Source: an uncultured Chryseobacterium sp.
GTDB taxonomy: Bacteria > Bacteroidota > Bacteroidia > Flavobacteriales > Weeksellaceae
NCBI GenBank assembly: GCA_913774355.1
Contig: CAJYGB010000035.1
Span: 1-64,000, forward strand
Direction of reading: 5' to 3'
Length of the DNA stretch: 64,000 nt
In this document: piece by piece, positions 27,295-36,772 of the stretch
Layout: every line of letters begins with the position of its first letter
How positions within the stretch are numbered: position 1 is the stretch's first letter
Translations under genes and position numbers: made by a program
The notes under the pieces: model-generated
The model's input: the letters and a program-made list of their open reading frames with translations, nothing else
Told to the model about the DNA's origin: nothing
Databases searched by the model: none

Positions 27295-27834
27295 ATGAAA
27301 AATTTGATTAAAATATTTTCGATCCTGCTTTTGTCTTCATTTTACCGTATTGATGCACAACAGGTTGTCAAAAAAGATACGCTGGCAGGTACTGAACTTA
27401 CAATGACGATGGATTCTAAAGTAAATGCGGCTCTGGAAAGTATTGAAGATAAGTGTTCAAAAAGCTCAGCTTCAGTGATTTCAAGAGATAGTGATGATGA
27501 TTATGCGTCCTCAAAACCTACGAAGATTTATGTTCCCAACAGAGAGCTTACCAATGCTGAAATCTGCAGGAAAAATCCAAGAATTTTAGGGTATAAGATC
27601 CAGATCACCATCGTGAAAAGCAATGAAGAAGCCAATGAAGTGAAAGCCTATTTCAGAAAACGTTTTCCTAACCTCAAAGTAGAAACGGATGCGTCTCTGA
27701 GACCCAATTATAAAATTCTGGCAGGAAGCTATTTCACGAAACAGAGTGCCGCTTCCGACCTTTCCAGGATCAGGGAATATTTTAAATCGGCAGTAGCGGT
27801 TCAATACAGAATTTTCTGTGCGGAAGCAAAATAA
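27295..27834 (+). CDS. Secreted SPOR-domain protein
   Basis: 179 residues, signal peptide at about 1-21 (ending RIDAQ). The C-terminal 80 residues have SPOR form: GYKIQITIVKSNEEANEVKAY, then FPNLKVETDASLRPNYKILAGSYFTKQSAASDL. SPOR domains bind denuded peptidoglycan at division sites, so a role in the periplasmic wall is likely. It is divergent from actA and has its own promoter and terminator. Confidence 0.82.
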   Translation: MKNLIKIFSILLLSSFYRIDAQQVVKKDTLAGTELTMTMDSKVNAALESIEDKCSKSSASVISRDSDDDYASSKPTKIYVPNRELTNAEICRKNPRILGYKIQITIVKSNEEANEVKAYFRKRFPNLKVETDASLRPNYKILAGSYFTKQSAASDLSRIREYFKSAVAVQYRIFCAEAK

Positions 27835-27857
27835 TTTAATATAGAAATAAATAACAG

Positions 27858-27884
27858 AAGCTGGGAATTTTCTCAGCTTTTTTG
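27858..27884 (+). terminator. Terminator of the SPOR gene
   Basis: A 9-bp stem with one G-U pair (27858-27866 with 27871-27879) is followed by a T run. Confidence 0.75.
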
Positions 27885-27917
27885 TTTGTATTCCGGCTGA
27901 ATTTTAAGATGAAAATT

Positions 27918-29210
27918 TTAATAATACATTTTCAGAAACCAGAAAAATTCAGTCATTCGCAGATAGTTATTGGCTGTAAGATAAACGAATAGAATACAGC
28001 ATAAAGCCGTTAAAAAAGACAGCATTTTGGGGGATTGCCGGTAACTGTAAAACAGCCAGCCCAGCAGTAGCGGATATACAAAAACAAAGTGCCCGCCGTA
28101 AATAAATGATGTGTGAAGTCCGAATCTCATGATGCAGTGTATGATGATATCCACTATAAAGGAAATCATCAGCACTTGAATCAGTTTATTTCTGAAATTT
28201 TTAAAATAACTCCAAAAAATCAGTGCTAATAATGCGGCAATGAAAATATAAGGAATCCATGAAGTGTAAACATCCATAATAATGCCTTTATAATGATAGC
28301 CGTTCATATTGTGCTTATCGCGGATAATGAAATTTGAGAAAAGGACATTTCCCCCGAAAAAGTAGGATAGGATCATGTCCCAGGTCGGTGTAGCATTTAC
28401 ATTGGAGAATTTTTCATACTGCTCATTCGTCTTGCTGAATATATTTTCATATTTAAAATCAATTCTGTTCAGATACAAAAGAATAAAGCAGATACAGGTA
28501 AAAATAACCCTGAAAGCAGCATTTGCGAATTTTTTCCAGCTTCTGAAAAGGCCCTTTTCAAAAGCAACGGGAATAAAAACCTTCACAATATTAGTTACCG
28601 TTAAACCGCCGATGGTAATTCCTGAAAGAGCCAGTGCCAGTGCCGGAATTTTCTCCTCCTTTTTTAGTTTGATGGCCGCGTAATGATGAAATAAGGTCAA
28701 GAGAAAAAGAGTATAAGTGAAATTTTCGGGGGTAAACGAAAGTAAAATCGTTGTAGAAAAGCTTCCGAAAAACAGGATCAGAGGGACCGTAAAAACTAAA
28801 GGCAGGCCGATGATATTCTTAAGATATTTAAAAACCTGAAGAACACTTAAGCTTACGGCAAGATTGCTGAACCAGGCCAGGACAAAGCGGAAATTGCCAT
28901 CCATTTTCCCATCGGAAAACAGCAATGCCAGTTCACGGATCCAGTTGAAGAAATAATAGGACAAAGGATGTCTTTCAAAGCTCCCGCCCGTCATGACGAT
29001 TGACTTGTTGTCAAAGCTGAAATACGCATCCCAGGGAATACGGGCGTCGAAAATAATTTTGTGGTGAATCGCAATGTAGGATCCCAGGTATCCATACACC
29101 ACCAGGAAGAACAGGAAAATGATCAGCTCGATTCCCGTAGAAGGAAAAATCAGCTTAAAAAAATCGACGAATTTTGTTTTGAACTTTGACACGCTTGGAA
29201 GTTTTTGCAA
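27918..29210 (-). CDS. Multi-pass membrane protein, DUF6080-like
   Basis: 430 residues with about ten hydrophobic helices (for example GIELIIFLFFLVVYGYLG near residue 25 and LSFLTALCCILFVYLTA near the end). After the first helix a loop reads IIFDARIPWDAYFSFDNK with SFERHPLSYYFFNW, reminiscent of GT-C glycosyltransferase-like membrane proteins, where an acidic residue follows the first helix. I recall a DUF6080 family of this layout but cannot confirm it. Enzymatic activity is unproven. Confidence 0.65.
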   Translation of the reverse strand: MQKLPSVSKFKTKFVDFFKLIFPSTGIELIIFLFFLVVYGYLGSYIAIHHKIIFDARIPWDAYFSFDNKSIVMTGGSFERHPLSYYFFNWIRELALLFSDGKMDGNFRFVLAWFSNLAVSLSVLQVFKYLKNIIGLPLVFTVPLILFFGSFSTTILLSFTPENFTYTLFLLTLFHHYAAIKLKKEEKIPALALALSGITIGGLTVTNIVKVFIPVAFEKGLFRSWKKFANAAFRVIFTCICFILLYLNRIDFKYENIFSKTNEQYEKFSNVNATPTWDMILSYFFGGNVLFSNFIIRDKHNMNGYHYKGIIMDVYTSWIPYIFIAALLALIFWSYFKNFRNKLIQVLMISFIVDIIIHCIMRFGLHTSFIYGGHFVFVYPLLLGWLFYSYRQSPKMLSFLTALCCILFVYLTANNYLRMTEFFWFLKMYY

Positions 29211-29220
29211 AAATAAAGAT

Positions 29221-29248
29221 AAAAACCCATCAGAAATGACGGGTTTTT
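29221..29248 (-). terminator. Terminator downstream of selO
   Basis: AAAAACCC (29221-29228) pairs with GGGTTTTT (29241-29248), and an inner TCA/TGA pair closes a GAAA loop. It lies about 100 bp beyond the selO stop and upstream of the membrane protein gene. Confidence 0.6.
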
Positions 29249-29349
29249 GTATTATAAAGCATATTCGTTATAATTACGGAAAAATTCATAATTCTATTCT
29301 GATCAAAAGTCTTTTCAATCTTAAAGGTACTCTGATTAAATAAGTTTTA

Positions 29350-30891
29350 CTACGAACTGCAGGAAAGCATGGAGCATCCTGAAATATCATCGTAGCCTGA
29401 AGGTCTTTTTACAGAAAAGTCGGGGTAGATTTCCTGGTAAGGATTTTCCAGCGCCCGGGTCAGCTTGTCAAGCATTTCCATTTTTCCGTCATTAATTTCT
29501 TCGATACATTGATACAGCAGATAATTTCTCAGAATGAATTTCGGATTGGTTTTGCGCATCAACTCAAGAGATTTTTCTTTGGAGATAATATTTTTCTCAA
29601 GTCTGGTTTGGTAGCTCTGTATAAAATCCTCAAGCTTTGTTACATCCTCTTCATTTAAAAACGTATACGAAACATGCTCAAACTGTTTTTTAAGATCCAA
29701 GGCTGCATCATATTTTTCAAGCTGATTAAAAAACAATGTATAATCGAGCTGAAGATCCAGCATTAAGCTCTGCCAAGAGGTAAAAAACTTTTCATCATTC
29801 GTTAGCAACTGATCAAACCCGAATTTTCTGCAAAGCATCCGGTCATGGGTCTCCCAGAAATAGCTTCCATAGTCATTTAGTATTTCTTCCAGGAATTTTT
29901 CGTCTTTTATTAATGGGTGAAGGGCATTCGCCAACTGCCAGAGGTTCCATTGCGAAACCTGTCCCTGTTTTCCAAAAGCATATCTCCTTCCCGGAAGATC
30001 GGTGGTATTGGGAGTAAAGTTTAAATTGTATTCATCCATCATAGAGTAGGGCCCGTAATCGATCGTTAATCCCAGAACCGACATATTATCCGTATTCATC
30101 ACCCCGTGGACGAATCCTACGCGATACCATTCCACCATCAGGTCAGCGGTTCTCCGACAGACATTTTCAAAAAAGTCCCTGTATTTTTGTTCGCCTTCAG
30201 AGGTGATTTCTTTAAAATAGTTTTCAATGGTAAAATCCACAAGTTCCTGTAGGGTCTTGTATTCCTGCTGGGCGGACATCAGCTCAAAATGCCCGAATCG
30301 GAGAAAGCTCTCGGCGGTCCTGATGACTACCGCACCTTTTTCCAGTTCAGGATTGCCATTATACATGATGTCCCGGAGAACATCCTCTCCGGTAAATGCG
30401 AGGCTTAATGCACGGGTGGTCGGAATTCCCAGGTGAAACATGGCCTCACTCATCAGATATTCCCTTACAGAAGAACGCAGCACAGCCCGTCCGTCGGCGT
30501 GTCTGGAGTAAGGAGTGGCTCCGGCACCTTTCCACTGGATTTCATTTCTTTCACCCGAATGATTGGTGATTTCCCCGGCGAGGATGGCTCTTCCGTCACC
30601 CAGCTGACCGGCCCAGTTTCCGAACTGGTGGCCCGCATAAGCGGTAGCATAGGTTTTAATATTTTCAGGGAGCTGATTGCCTACCAGGAAATTTAAATCT
30701 TTCTCTTCGAACTTTCCCAGTCCGATTTCCTCAGAAAGTTTTTCATTAAAAACAATCAGTTGCGGACGATCGAAACCGGCAGGCGCAACAGTGGAAAAAA
30801 GTACTTTTGGGGTATTCCGCTGCAGGGTATTGCCAGAAAAATCTCCGGGAAATTTTTTTATAAAAGGTTGAGTTATGTTTTCAATATTCAT
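29350..30891 (-). CDS. selO: Protein adenylyltransferase SelO (YdiU/UPF0061)
   Basis: Pseudokinase-fold enzyme that transfers AMP from ATP to Ser, Thr or Tyr of target proteins. The 513-residue length is typical. Landmarks: WAGQLGDGRA, ATP-contacting K121 in WKGAGATPYSRHADGRAVLR, HGVMNTDN at 262-269 and metal-binding D278 in IDYGPYSMMDEY. The C-terminus SGCSMLSCSS carries the conserved Cys at the position where eukaryotic SelO has selenocysteine. Probably linked to oxidative stress by analogy with E. coli. Likely monocistronic. Confidence 0.94.
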   Translation of the reverse strand: MNIENITQPFIKKFPGDFSGNTLQRNTPKVLFSTVAPAGFDRPQLIVFNEKLSEEIGLGKFEEKDLNFLVGNQLPENIKTYATAYAGHQFGNWAGQLGDGRAILAGEITNHSGERNEIQWKGAGATPYSRHADGRAVLRSSVREYLMSEAMFHLGIPTTRALSLAFTGEDVLRDIMYNGNPELEKGAVVIRTAESFLRFGHFELMSAQQEYKTLQELVDFTIENYFKEITSEGEQKYRDFFENVCRRTADLMVEWYRVGFVHGVMNTDNMSVLGLTIDYGPYSMMDEYNLNFTPNTTDLPGRRYAFGKQGQVSQWNLWQLANALHPLIKDEKFLEEILNDYGSYFWETHDRMLCRKFGFDQLLTNDEKFFTSWQSLMLDLQLDYTLFFNQLEKYDAALDLKKQFEHVSYTFLNEEDVTKLEDFIQSYQTRLEKNIISKEKSLELMRKTNPKFILRNYLLYQCIEEINDGKMEMLDKLTRALENPYQEIYPDFSVKRPSGYDDISGCSMLSCSS

Positions 30892-30910
30892 ACTTCAAAG
30901 GTATTAATTA

Positions 30911-30946
30911 AAAAAGAAAGGACCTTCCAAATCATTGAAAGGTCCT
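30911..30946 (-). terminator. Terminator of the ricT-gldH-PBP1A operon
   Basis: The stem AGGACCTT (30919-30926) with AAGGTCCT (30939-30946) is followed on the minus strand by a T-rich tract. It lies about 20 bp past the PBP1A stop. Confidence 0.7.
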
Positions 30947-30966
30947 GTATATTTCTAAAAGAGAAT

Positions 30967-33345
30967 CTATTTATTATTGAAGTCGATATCTTCCCCTGTA
31001 TTTAGATTTTCATTGATATTTTCCTCTTTCTTCCCGGGGTTTTTCGGTCCGCTCGGATCGACTGGTTTCGGATTCTTGATCTCGTCGAGCGTCTGCAGGC
31101 CGCCATCATCTCCGTATCCTGAACGCAATCCGTTAAGATTCGAACATCCGTCTTTCCATTCCGAAGGTTTCACAAACTTATCGTCCGGAGAAATCTTCAG
31201 GCTTTTGTCTGCCCATACCTTCTTCATGTAGATGGCCCAGATCGGCAACGCCATTTTCGCTCCCTGACCTTCTCCTGTTCCGAAGAAGTGGGTGGCCCGG
31301 TCTTCCCATCCTACCCAGGCTCCTGTTGCCAGCTTAGGTACGATTCCCATAAACCATCCGTCGGAGTTGTTCTGGGTGGTTCCGGTTTTACCGGCAATTT
31401 CGATATCTTTTGAAATTCCTTTTCTGCCTAATTCTCCCGAAGCGGTTCCGTATTGCGCTACGCCTTTCATCAGCTCGATCATGGTGTAAGCGTACAGTGG
31501 ATTCATGACTTCTTTAGGCTCTACGTTTACTTCTTTGATTACCCTGCTGTTGGCGTCTTCAATCCTCCAGATCATTTCCGGTTTGTTATAGTTCCCGTAG
31601 TTGGCGAAAGTACTGTAAGCACCCACCATTTCATAGATGGTAATGTCTGAAGCACCTAATGCCATCGGTAAACTGGTGGAAATTTCTTCCGTTACCCCAA
31701 GGTCTCTTGCGGTTTGGATCACACTCTGCGTACCGGTCATTTCAGCAAGACGAAGGGCTACCGGGTTCTGTGAAAATGCCAGGGCATCTTTTAAGGTCAG
31801 CATGCCTCCTCTCCCCGGAACATGATAGGTTCCTTTATTGAAACTTGCGTTTGATATGGTAGAACAAGGAGTAAGTCCTAATTTCATGATTGCCGTTGCA
31901 TACACAAAAGGCTTAAAGGTGGAACCTACCTGTCTTTTCCCTTGTTTGATATGGTCGTACTGGAAGTGCTGCCAGTCGATGCCACCAACCCAGGCTTTGA
32001 TCTCTCCGGTTCCCGGAACCATAGACATCAAACCTGCCTGTGCTACTTTTTTATGCCATCTGATGGAATCCCACGGCGACATTTCCACTTCCTCTTCTCC
32101 TGCCCAAGTAAATCTTGATGTTTTAATAGGCTTTTTGAATTCCATTAGAATAGAATCCTCCGGCATTTTGTCTGCTTTCAATAATTTATAACGTCCCGTT
32201 CTTCTCATAGCCTGAAGCATCAGGTCGTTTGCCTGCTTATCATTCAGGTAATAGAACGGCCAGTTTTTACGGCCTCTCTGCTCGGCATCAAATCTTTTCT
32301 GAAGATCGGTTAAGTGTTCCCTGATTGCATCTTCCGCATACTTTTGCATCCTGGAATCCAACGTAACGAATATTTTAAGCCCGTCTTTATAAAGGTTTAA
32401 TTTTTTACCGGTCTCCTTTTCATAATCGTCAAGGTATTTGTCGATTTCTTTTTTCAAATAGAATTTATAGTAAGCAGAATAGCCTTCCGTAATATTGTTG
32501 ATAGGGTGAAAATCAACCGTTATCGGTGTAGCTACAGCTTTATCAAAAGTAGCCTGATCGATATAGCCTGTTTTCAGCATCTGATCCAATACAACATCTC
32601 TTCTTACTTTTGCTCTCTCGGGATTTCTGTAAGGATTATTCTTTCTCGGGTTTTCCAGCATCGCAACAAATGTTGCTGCTTCAGGTAATGTTAGCTCCGA
32701 GGTCTTCTTATTAAAATAGATCTTTGAAGCCATTTCAATTCCGTTGGCATTAAAAAGGAAGTCAAACTTATTGAAGTATAAAGTAATAATCTCTTCCTTG
32801 GTGTATCTTTTCTCAAGACTTACGGCGACTACCCATTCTTTCAGCTTTTGAAATGCCCTTTGAATTTTATTCTGAGAAGCACCTCCTGTGAAAAGCAGTT
32901 TGGCCAATTGCTGAGTGATGGTAGAACCCCCACCACGGCCGCCTCCGTACACCACAGCCCTTGCAACGGACTGCAGATCAATTCCGGAGTGTTCTTTGAA
33001 ACGCTCGTCTTCTTTTGCCTGTAAAGCATAAATAAGGTAAGGCGGAAGATCTTTATAGATGATAGGCTGTGTCTTTTCTTTTTCGAATTTGCCCAGCAGA
33101 ACCCCGTCTGACGAATAAATCTGTGAGGCCACATAAATATCCGGATTTTCAAGTTCTTTCACATCCGGCATCTCCCCGATAAAACCTTGGGATACCGCGA
33201 AGAAAAGTCCTGAAATACCCAATACTACAGCAAAAAATCCGATCCAGATAAATTTCACCCACCTTTTCCATGCGGTATTTTTCTTTTTAGGAGGAAGAGG
33301 GAAGGTTTTCCCTGTATTTCCTGTATTCTGTTTGTTCACTTCCAT
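30967..33345 (-). CDS. Class A penicillin-binding protein (PBP1A-type)
   Basis: Bifunctional peptidoglycan synthase, 792 residues. One membrane helix at about 31-52 is followed by a GT51 glycosyltransferase domain with catalytic Glu in KEDERFKEHSGID (about 111-123) and GGGSTITQQLAKLLF. The transpeptidase domain has the Ser nucleophile S475 in STFK, SQN at 525-527 and KTGT at 653-656. The C-terminal 50 residues are Pro/Lys/Asn-rich and probably disordered. It lies 6 bp after gldH in a compact minus-strand operon. Confidence 0.95.
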   Translation of the reverse strand: MEVNKQNTGNTGKTFPLPPKKKNTAWKRWVKFIWIGFFAVVLGISGLFFAVSQGFIGEMPDVKELENPDIYVASQIYSSDGVLLGKFEKEKTQPIIYKDLPPYLIYALQAKEDERFKEHSGIDLQSVARAVVYGGGRGGGSTITQQLAKLLFTGGASQNKIQRAFQKLKEWVVAVSLEKRYTKEEIITLYFNKFDFLFNANGIEMASKIYFNKKTSELTLPEAATFVAMLENPRKNNPYRNPERAKVRRDVVLDQMLKTGYIDQATFDKAVATPITVDFHPINNITEGYSAYYKFYLKKEIDKYLDDYEKETGKKLNLYKDGLKIFVTLDSRMQKYAEDAIREHLTDLQKRFDAEQRGRKNWPFYYLNDKQANDLMLQAMRRTGRYKLLKADKMPEDSILMEFKKPIKTSRFTWAGEEEVEMSPWDSIRWHKKVAQAGLMSMVPGTGEIKAWVGGIDWQHFQYDHIKQGKRQVGSTFKPFVYATAIMKLGLTPCSTISNASFNKGTYHVPGRGGMLTLKDALAFSQNPVALRLAEMTGTQSVIQTARDLGVTEEISTSLPMALGASDITIYEMVGAYSTFANYGNYNKPEMIWRIEDANSRVIKEVNVEPKEVMNPLYAYTMIELMKGVAQYGTASGELGRKGISKDIEIAGKTGTTQNNSDGWFMGIVPKLATGAWVGWEDRATHFFGTGEGQGAKMALPIWAIYMKKVWADKSLKISPDDKFVKPSEWKDGCSNLNGLRSGYGDDGGLQTLDEIKNPKPVDPSGPKNPGKKEENINENLNTGEDIDFNNK

Positions 33346-33351
33346 TGATGA

Positions 33352-33816
33352 TTACGGTTTAGCCGTTTCTATTTTTACTCCAATATCTTCAATTCCCGGA
33401 AGGTTATCGTTCCTCATCGCCTGGGTAAGGCCGATTTCATATTTTCCCTTTGCCGGAAATTTATAATTCAGTCTGTATTGAAACAACGTTTCCTTGGTGT
33501 CGCCGAATCCGGTACCGAGCCATTCGCCGTTGGGCTTCGCCAATACATAATTCAACGTATCGGTTTGCTTTTTCTTGCTCTGGAGGTCGGTAAAATTCAC
33601 GATCAACCGGATATTGCTGTAAGGATAATCGTTGTTATTTCTTACGACAAATATAATATTTTTAGGATTTTGCGGATCTGAAATTTCAAGATTAAATTTT
33701 TGTTCGCTTTTCTTATTCCATTTATTATCAACGGAATTCATAAAGACTTCTCCTTCCGGAGAAGAGTGGCAGCTGAAGAAAAGAATAAGAGTACATAATC
33801 CTAAAATGTTACGCAT
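33352..33816 (-). CDS. gldH: Gliding motility lipoprotein GldH
   Basis: 154 residues, lipobox LFFSCHSSP at about 12-20. The family pattern continues with NKWNKKSEQKFNLEI, IIFVVRNNNDYPYSNI and GEWLGTGFGDTKETLF. GldH is required for gliding in Flavobacterium johnsoniae; many non-gliding Chryseobacterium-type bacteria keep it, which suggests a broader envelope or T9SS-related role. The start overlaps the ricT stop by 8 bp, so translation is probably coupled. Confidence 0.92.
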   Translation of the reverse strand: MRNILGLCTLILFFSCHSSPEGEVFMNSVDNKWNKKSEQKFNLEISDPQNPKNIIFVVRNNNDYPYSNIRLIVNFTDLQSKKKQTDTLNYVLAKPNGEWLGTGFGDTKETLFQYRLNYKFPAKGKYEIGLTQAMRNDNLPGIEDIGVKIETAKP

Positions 33817-35257
33817 TGTTGTCTTTTTTTGGAGGAAACTTCTTTTTAAATTTCTTTTTATTTGGGTTGGTTTTCTTTTCTGCTTCAGAACCGGTCGCTG
33901 CTTCTACTTTTTCAAGTTGAGGTTTGGGCTGTTGAGCCGGTTGAGGTTTCTGCTGTCTCGGCTGGCTGGTTCCTGCTGCATTTCCTTTCGTATTTTGTGA
34001 CGGTCTTTCCTGTCTCTGAGGACGTTCAGACTTGTCGTTTCTTTCCGGACGATCTTTTCTCTCAGGCCTGTTGGTATTCTTCTTCTGAGCCTGTTGGTTC
34101 GGGTTGTTCTGTCCGCTATTTGGATTGTTGTTTGAACGGTTCTGGTTTTTATTCCTGTTGTTCCTGTTTTTCTTCTCGAAGCGGTCAACGTTGTTTTCCT
34201 GGATCAGATCGATGCTTGCAAACGGAGTATCCGGCTGTTTAAGCTCTTCAAGCGGAAGGGTCTTCTCGCCACGCTTGTTCTTCGAGATTAATTTTTTTAC
34301 CAGATCGATATCAAAATCGTACCAGGCAATAGAATTTTCTACATAGGCAAACCACATTTTCTTTTTGAAAACATCGATTTTAATGCAGAAAGCCCTGCCT
34401 TTTTCCGTGTCCAGTGTTGTTGAAGAAGACGGGAAATTGCTTAAAGCATCCAGGTAGCTGTCCAGTTCATAATTAAGACAGCATTTCAGCTTACCGCACT
34501 GTCCGGCAAGCTTCTGAGGATTGATGCTCAGCTGCTGGTATCGGGCCACATTGGTATTTACCGATCTGAAATCCGTAAGCCACGTCGAACAGCAAAGTTC
34601 TCTTCCGCAGGATCCGATCCCGCCTACTTTTGCTGCCTCCTGTCTGAAGCCGATCTGCTTCATATCTATTTTTGTACGGAAGGCACCGGCATATTCTTTA
34701 ATCAACTGCCTGAAATCCACACGGTTGTCGGCTGTATAATAAAACGTAACTTTAGAAGCATCCCCTTGGTACTCAACATCGGTAATCTTCATTTCAAGAC
34801 CTAACCGGTAGGCGATCTTCCGGGCTTCTAATTTGATGTTATCTTCTTTTTTCCGTGCCTCCTGCCAGACCTCAAGGTCTTTCTGGTTGGCCTGTCGGTA
34901 TATTTTCAGTGCCGATTCTTCAGAACATTTTTTCTTTTTCATCTGAATCTTTACCAATTCTCCGGTGAGACTTACCACACCTACATCGTGTCCGGGACTT
35001 GATTCTACTGTTACGACGCTACCTATATGTAAAGGGATATTGTTTACATTTTTATAAAACGATTTTCTGTCATTTTTAAACCTAACTTCTACAAAATCGC
35101 ATCGGTTCGGTGCGGGATTGTTGATGTTGGAAAGCCAGTCAAATACACTTAATTTATAACTATTACCACAGGTATTTACATTTTCACAGCCATTCGCGGT
35201 CTTCTTGGGTCCGCAAGAATGTGCAGAATCGCCGGATGTTTTACATCCACAACTCAT
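33809..35257 (-). CDS. ricT: RicT/YaaT-like PSP1-domain protein with basic tail
   Basis: 482 residues. The N-terminus is Cys-rich (CGCKTSG, HSCGP, GCENVNTCG). The PSP1 core follows, with DVGVVSLTGELVKIQMKKKK, VTFYYTADNRVDFRQLIKEY and the Cys pairs SCGRELCCSTWL and CGKLKCCLNYEL. In Bacillus the RicAFT complex carries Fe-S clusters and regulates RNA processing. From about residue 360 the protein is a low-complexity Asn/Gln/Arg/Pro/Lys tail, which suggests RNA binding. First gene of the operon with gldH and PBP1A. Confidence 0.88.
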   Translation of the reverse strand: MSCGCKTSGDSAHSCGPKKTANGCENVNTCGNSYKLSVFDWLSNINNPAPNRCDFVEVRFKNDRKSFYKNVNNIPLHIGSVVTVESSPGHDVGVVSLTGELVKIQMKKKKCSEESALKIYRQANQKDLEVWQEARKKEDNIKLEARKIAYRLGLEMKITDVEYQGDASKVTFYYTADNRVDFRQLIKEYAGAFRTKIDMKQIGFRQEAAKVGGIGSCGRELCCSTWLTDFRSVNTNVARYQQLSINPQKLAGQCGKLKCCLNYELDSYLDALSNFPSSSTTLDTEKGRAFCIKIDVFKKKMWFAYVENSIAWYDFDIDLVKKLISKNKRGEKTLPLEELKQPDTPFASIDLIQENNVDRFEKKNRNNRNKNQNRSNNNPNSGQNNPNQQAQKKNTNRPERKDRPERNDKSERPQRQERPSQNTKGNAAGTSQPRQQKPQPAQQPKPQLEKVEAATGSEAEKKTNPNKKKFKKKFPPKKDNNA

Positions 35258-35530
35258 ATAATGATATATTTAATTTGCAAATTTATGATTTTTATCTTTA
35301 TGAGGTCTAAAATAATCAAATAATCGGGAATCATAATGTTTAATACTAAACGAATCGTATGGCTCGTAATCCGATTGTTGGTAATTGTTTCATAATGATT
35401 ATATTAATGAGAGTAGGGGTTAGTTGTTATTTTAAACATAGTTTTCTTTTGTTATCACGTTTAAAATTTTATGATTTATTAACAGGTGTAACCAAAATAA
35501 TTTTATATTTGGGTTATATAATAATAGTCT

Positions 35531-36763
35531 ATGAAAAAAATATTAGTATCAACTGCATTACTGGCAGGCGTTCTATCTTATGCGGGAGGCTTCAGGGTTT
35601 CTCTGCAAGGGGTAAAACAGTTGGCCATGGCACATACCAGTGCGCATGCTGAAGATGCGAGTGTAGCGTTCTTCAACCCTGCGGGTATGTCATTCATTCC
35701 TTCCAGGCTGAGCATTGTAGCAGGTGGATTCGGAGCAAGTAATAAAGTAACATTCCAGAACCTGAATACTTTACAGAGTACGGAGACGGATAATCCTATG
35801 GGAACACCTATTTATGCGGCGATTACGTATAAGCCAATAGAGAAGTTATCCGTAGGTTTCAGCTTTTCCACCCCTTTCGGAAGCACCATCGAGTGGCCGA
35901 ATGACTGGGAAGGTAAAGAAATGGTTCAGCGTTTAGAACTGAAGAGTTTTTACTTCCAGCCTATGGTTTCCTATAAATTCAACGACTGGCTGGCTTTTGG
36001 GGCAAGCTACATTTATGCACGGGGAAGCGTAAACTGGGATAAGGCCGTTACTCAGTTCGGAGGACAGCTTAACCTTGACAGCAAAGCAAGCGGACACGGA
36101 TACGGATTCGGATTTTATTTCAGACCCGATCCTAAACTCGATGTAAGTGTGGCTTACCGCTCACCGGTTGATATGAAGGCCAAAGACGGAACAGCTACCT
36201 TTAAATTCCCTTCTGCTTCCATTTATCCTCTGTTAGGATTGGATGCTTCAGGAAAAGACGGCTTTACGGCAACGTTACCATTGGTAGAAGAATATACCGT
36301 TGGTTTAACCTATAAAGTAACTCCGAAATGGTTGGTGTCTGCAGATTTCAACTATCACGGATGGTCCAGATATACCCAGCTTACACTGGATTTTGCCAAA
36401 GCACCTGTCGGAAACCAGGCAGATCCTACGGTTTCTGTTTCTCCTAAAAACTTCAGGAATTCCAAAACTTTCAGATTGGGAACCCAATATGCCTTCACCG
36501 ATATGATCTATGGGCGTTTAGGAGCCTATTATGATGAATCGCCTTATTCTGACGAAAACTTCATTCCGGAAACTCCTTCTTTCAATACATATGTAGTAAC
36601 CGGCGGAGTTGGTTTCAAACTGAAACAGTTTGGTGTGGATGTAGCCGGAGGATATGCTATGCCGCAGGCAAGAAATGTGAACAATAAAAACCTCGGTTTC
36701 TACGGACAGGCTAAAGCAACCGCATTCTATTTAGGACTTGGTTTATCTTACAATCCATTTTAA
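35531..36763 (+). CDS. OmpP1/FadL-family outer membrane transporter
   Basis: 410 residues, signal peptide at about 1-19 (MKKILVSTALLAGVLSYAG). FadL landmarks: GVKQLAMAHTSAHAEDASVAFFNPAGMSF near the N-terminus (the NPAG motif), a predicted 14-strand barrel, and an aromatic C-terminus LGLGLSYNPF typical of outer-membrane insertion. The family takes up hydrophobic compounds such as long-chain fatty acids. The gene ends immediately before the SGNH esterase gene, so the pair is probably an operon for lipid uptake and hydrolysis. A TATATTTG -7 box lies at 35504-35511. Confidence 0.9.
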   Translation: MKKILVSTALLAGVLSYAGGFRVSLQGVKQLAMAHTSAHAEDASVAFFNPAGMSFIPSRLSIVAGGFGASNKVTFQNLNTLQSTETDNPMGTPIYAAITYKPIEKLSVGFSFSTPFGSTIEWPNDWEGKEMVQRLELKSFYFQPMVSYKFNDWLAFGASYIYARGSVNWDKAVTQFGGQLNLDSKASGHGYGFGFYFRPDPKLDVSVAYRSPVDMKAKDGTATFKFPSASIYPLLGLDASGKDGFTATLPLVEEYTVGLTYKVTPKWLVSADFNYHGWSRYTQLTLDFAKAPVGNQADPTVSVSPKNFRNSKTFRLGTQYAFTDMIYGRLGAYYDESPYSDENFIPETPSFNTYVVTGGVGFKLKQFGVDVAGGYAMPQARNVNNKNLGFYGQAKATAFYLGLGLSYNPF

Positions 36764-36772
36764 TTGAAGACT

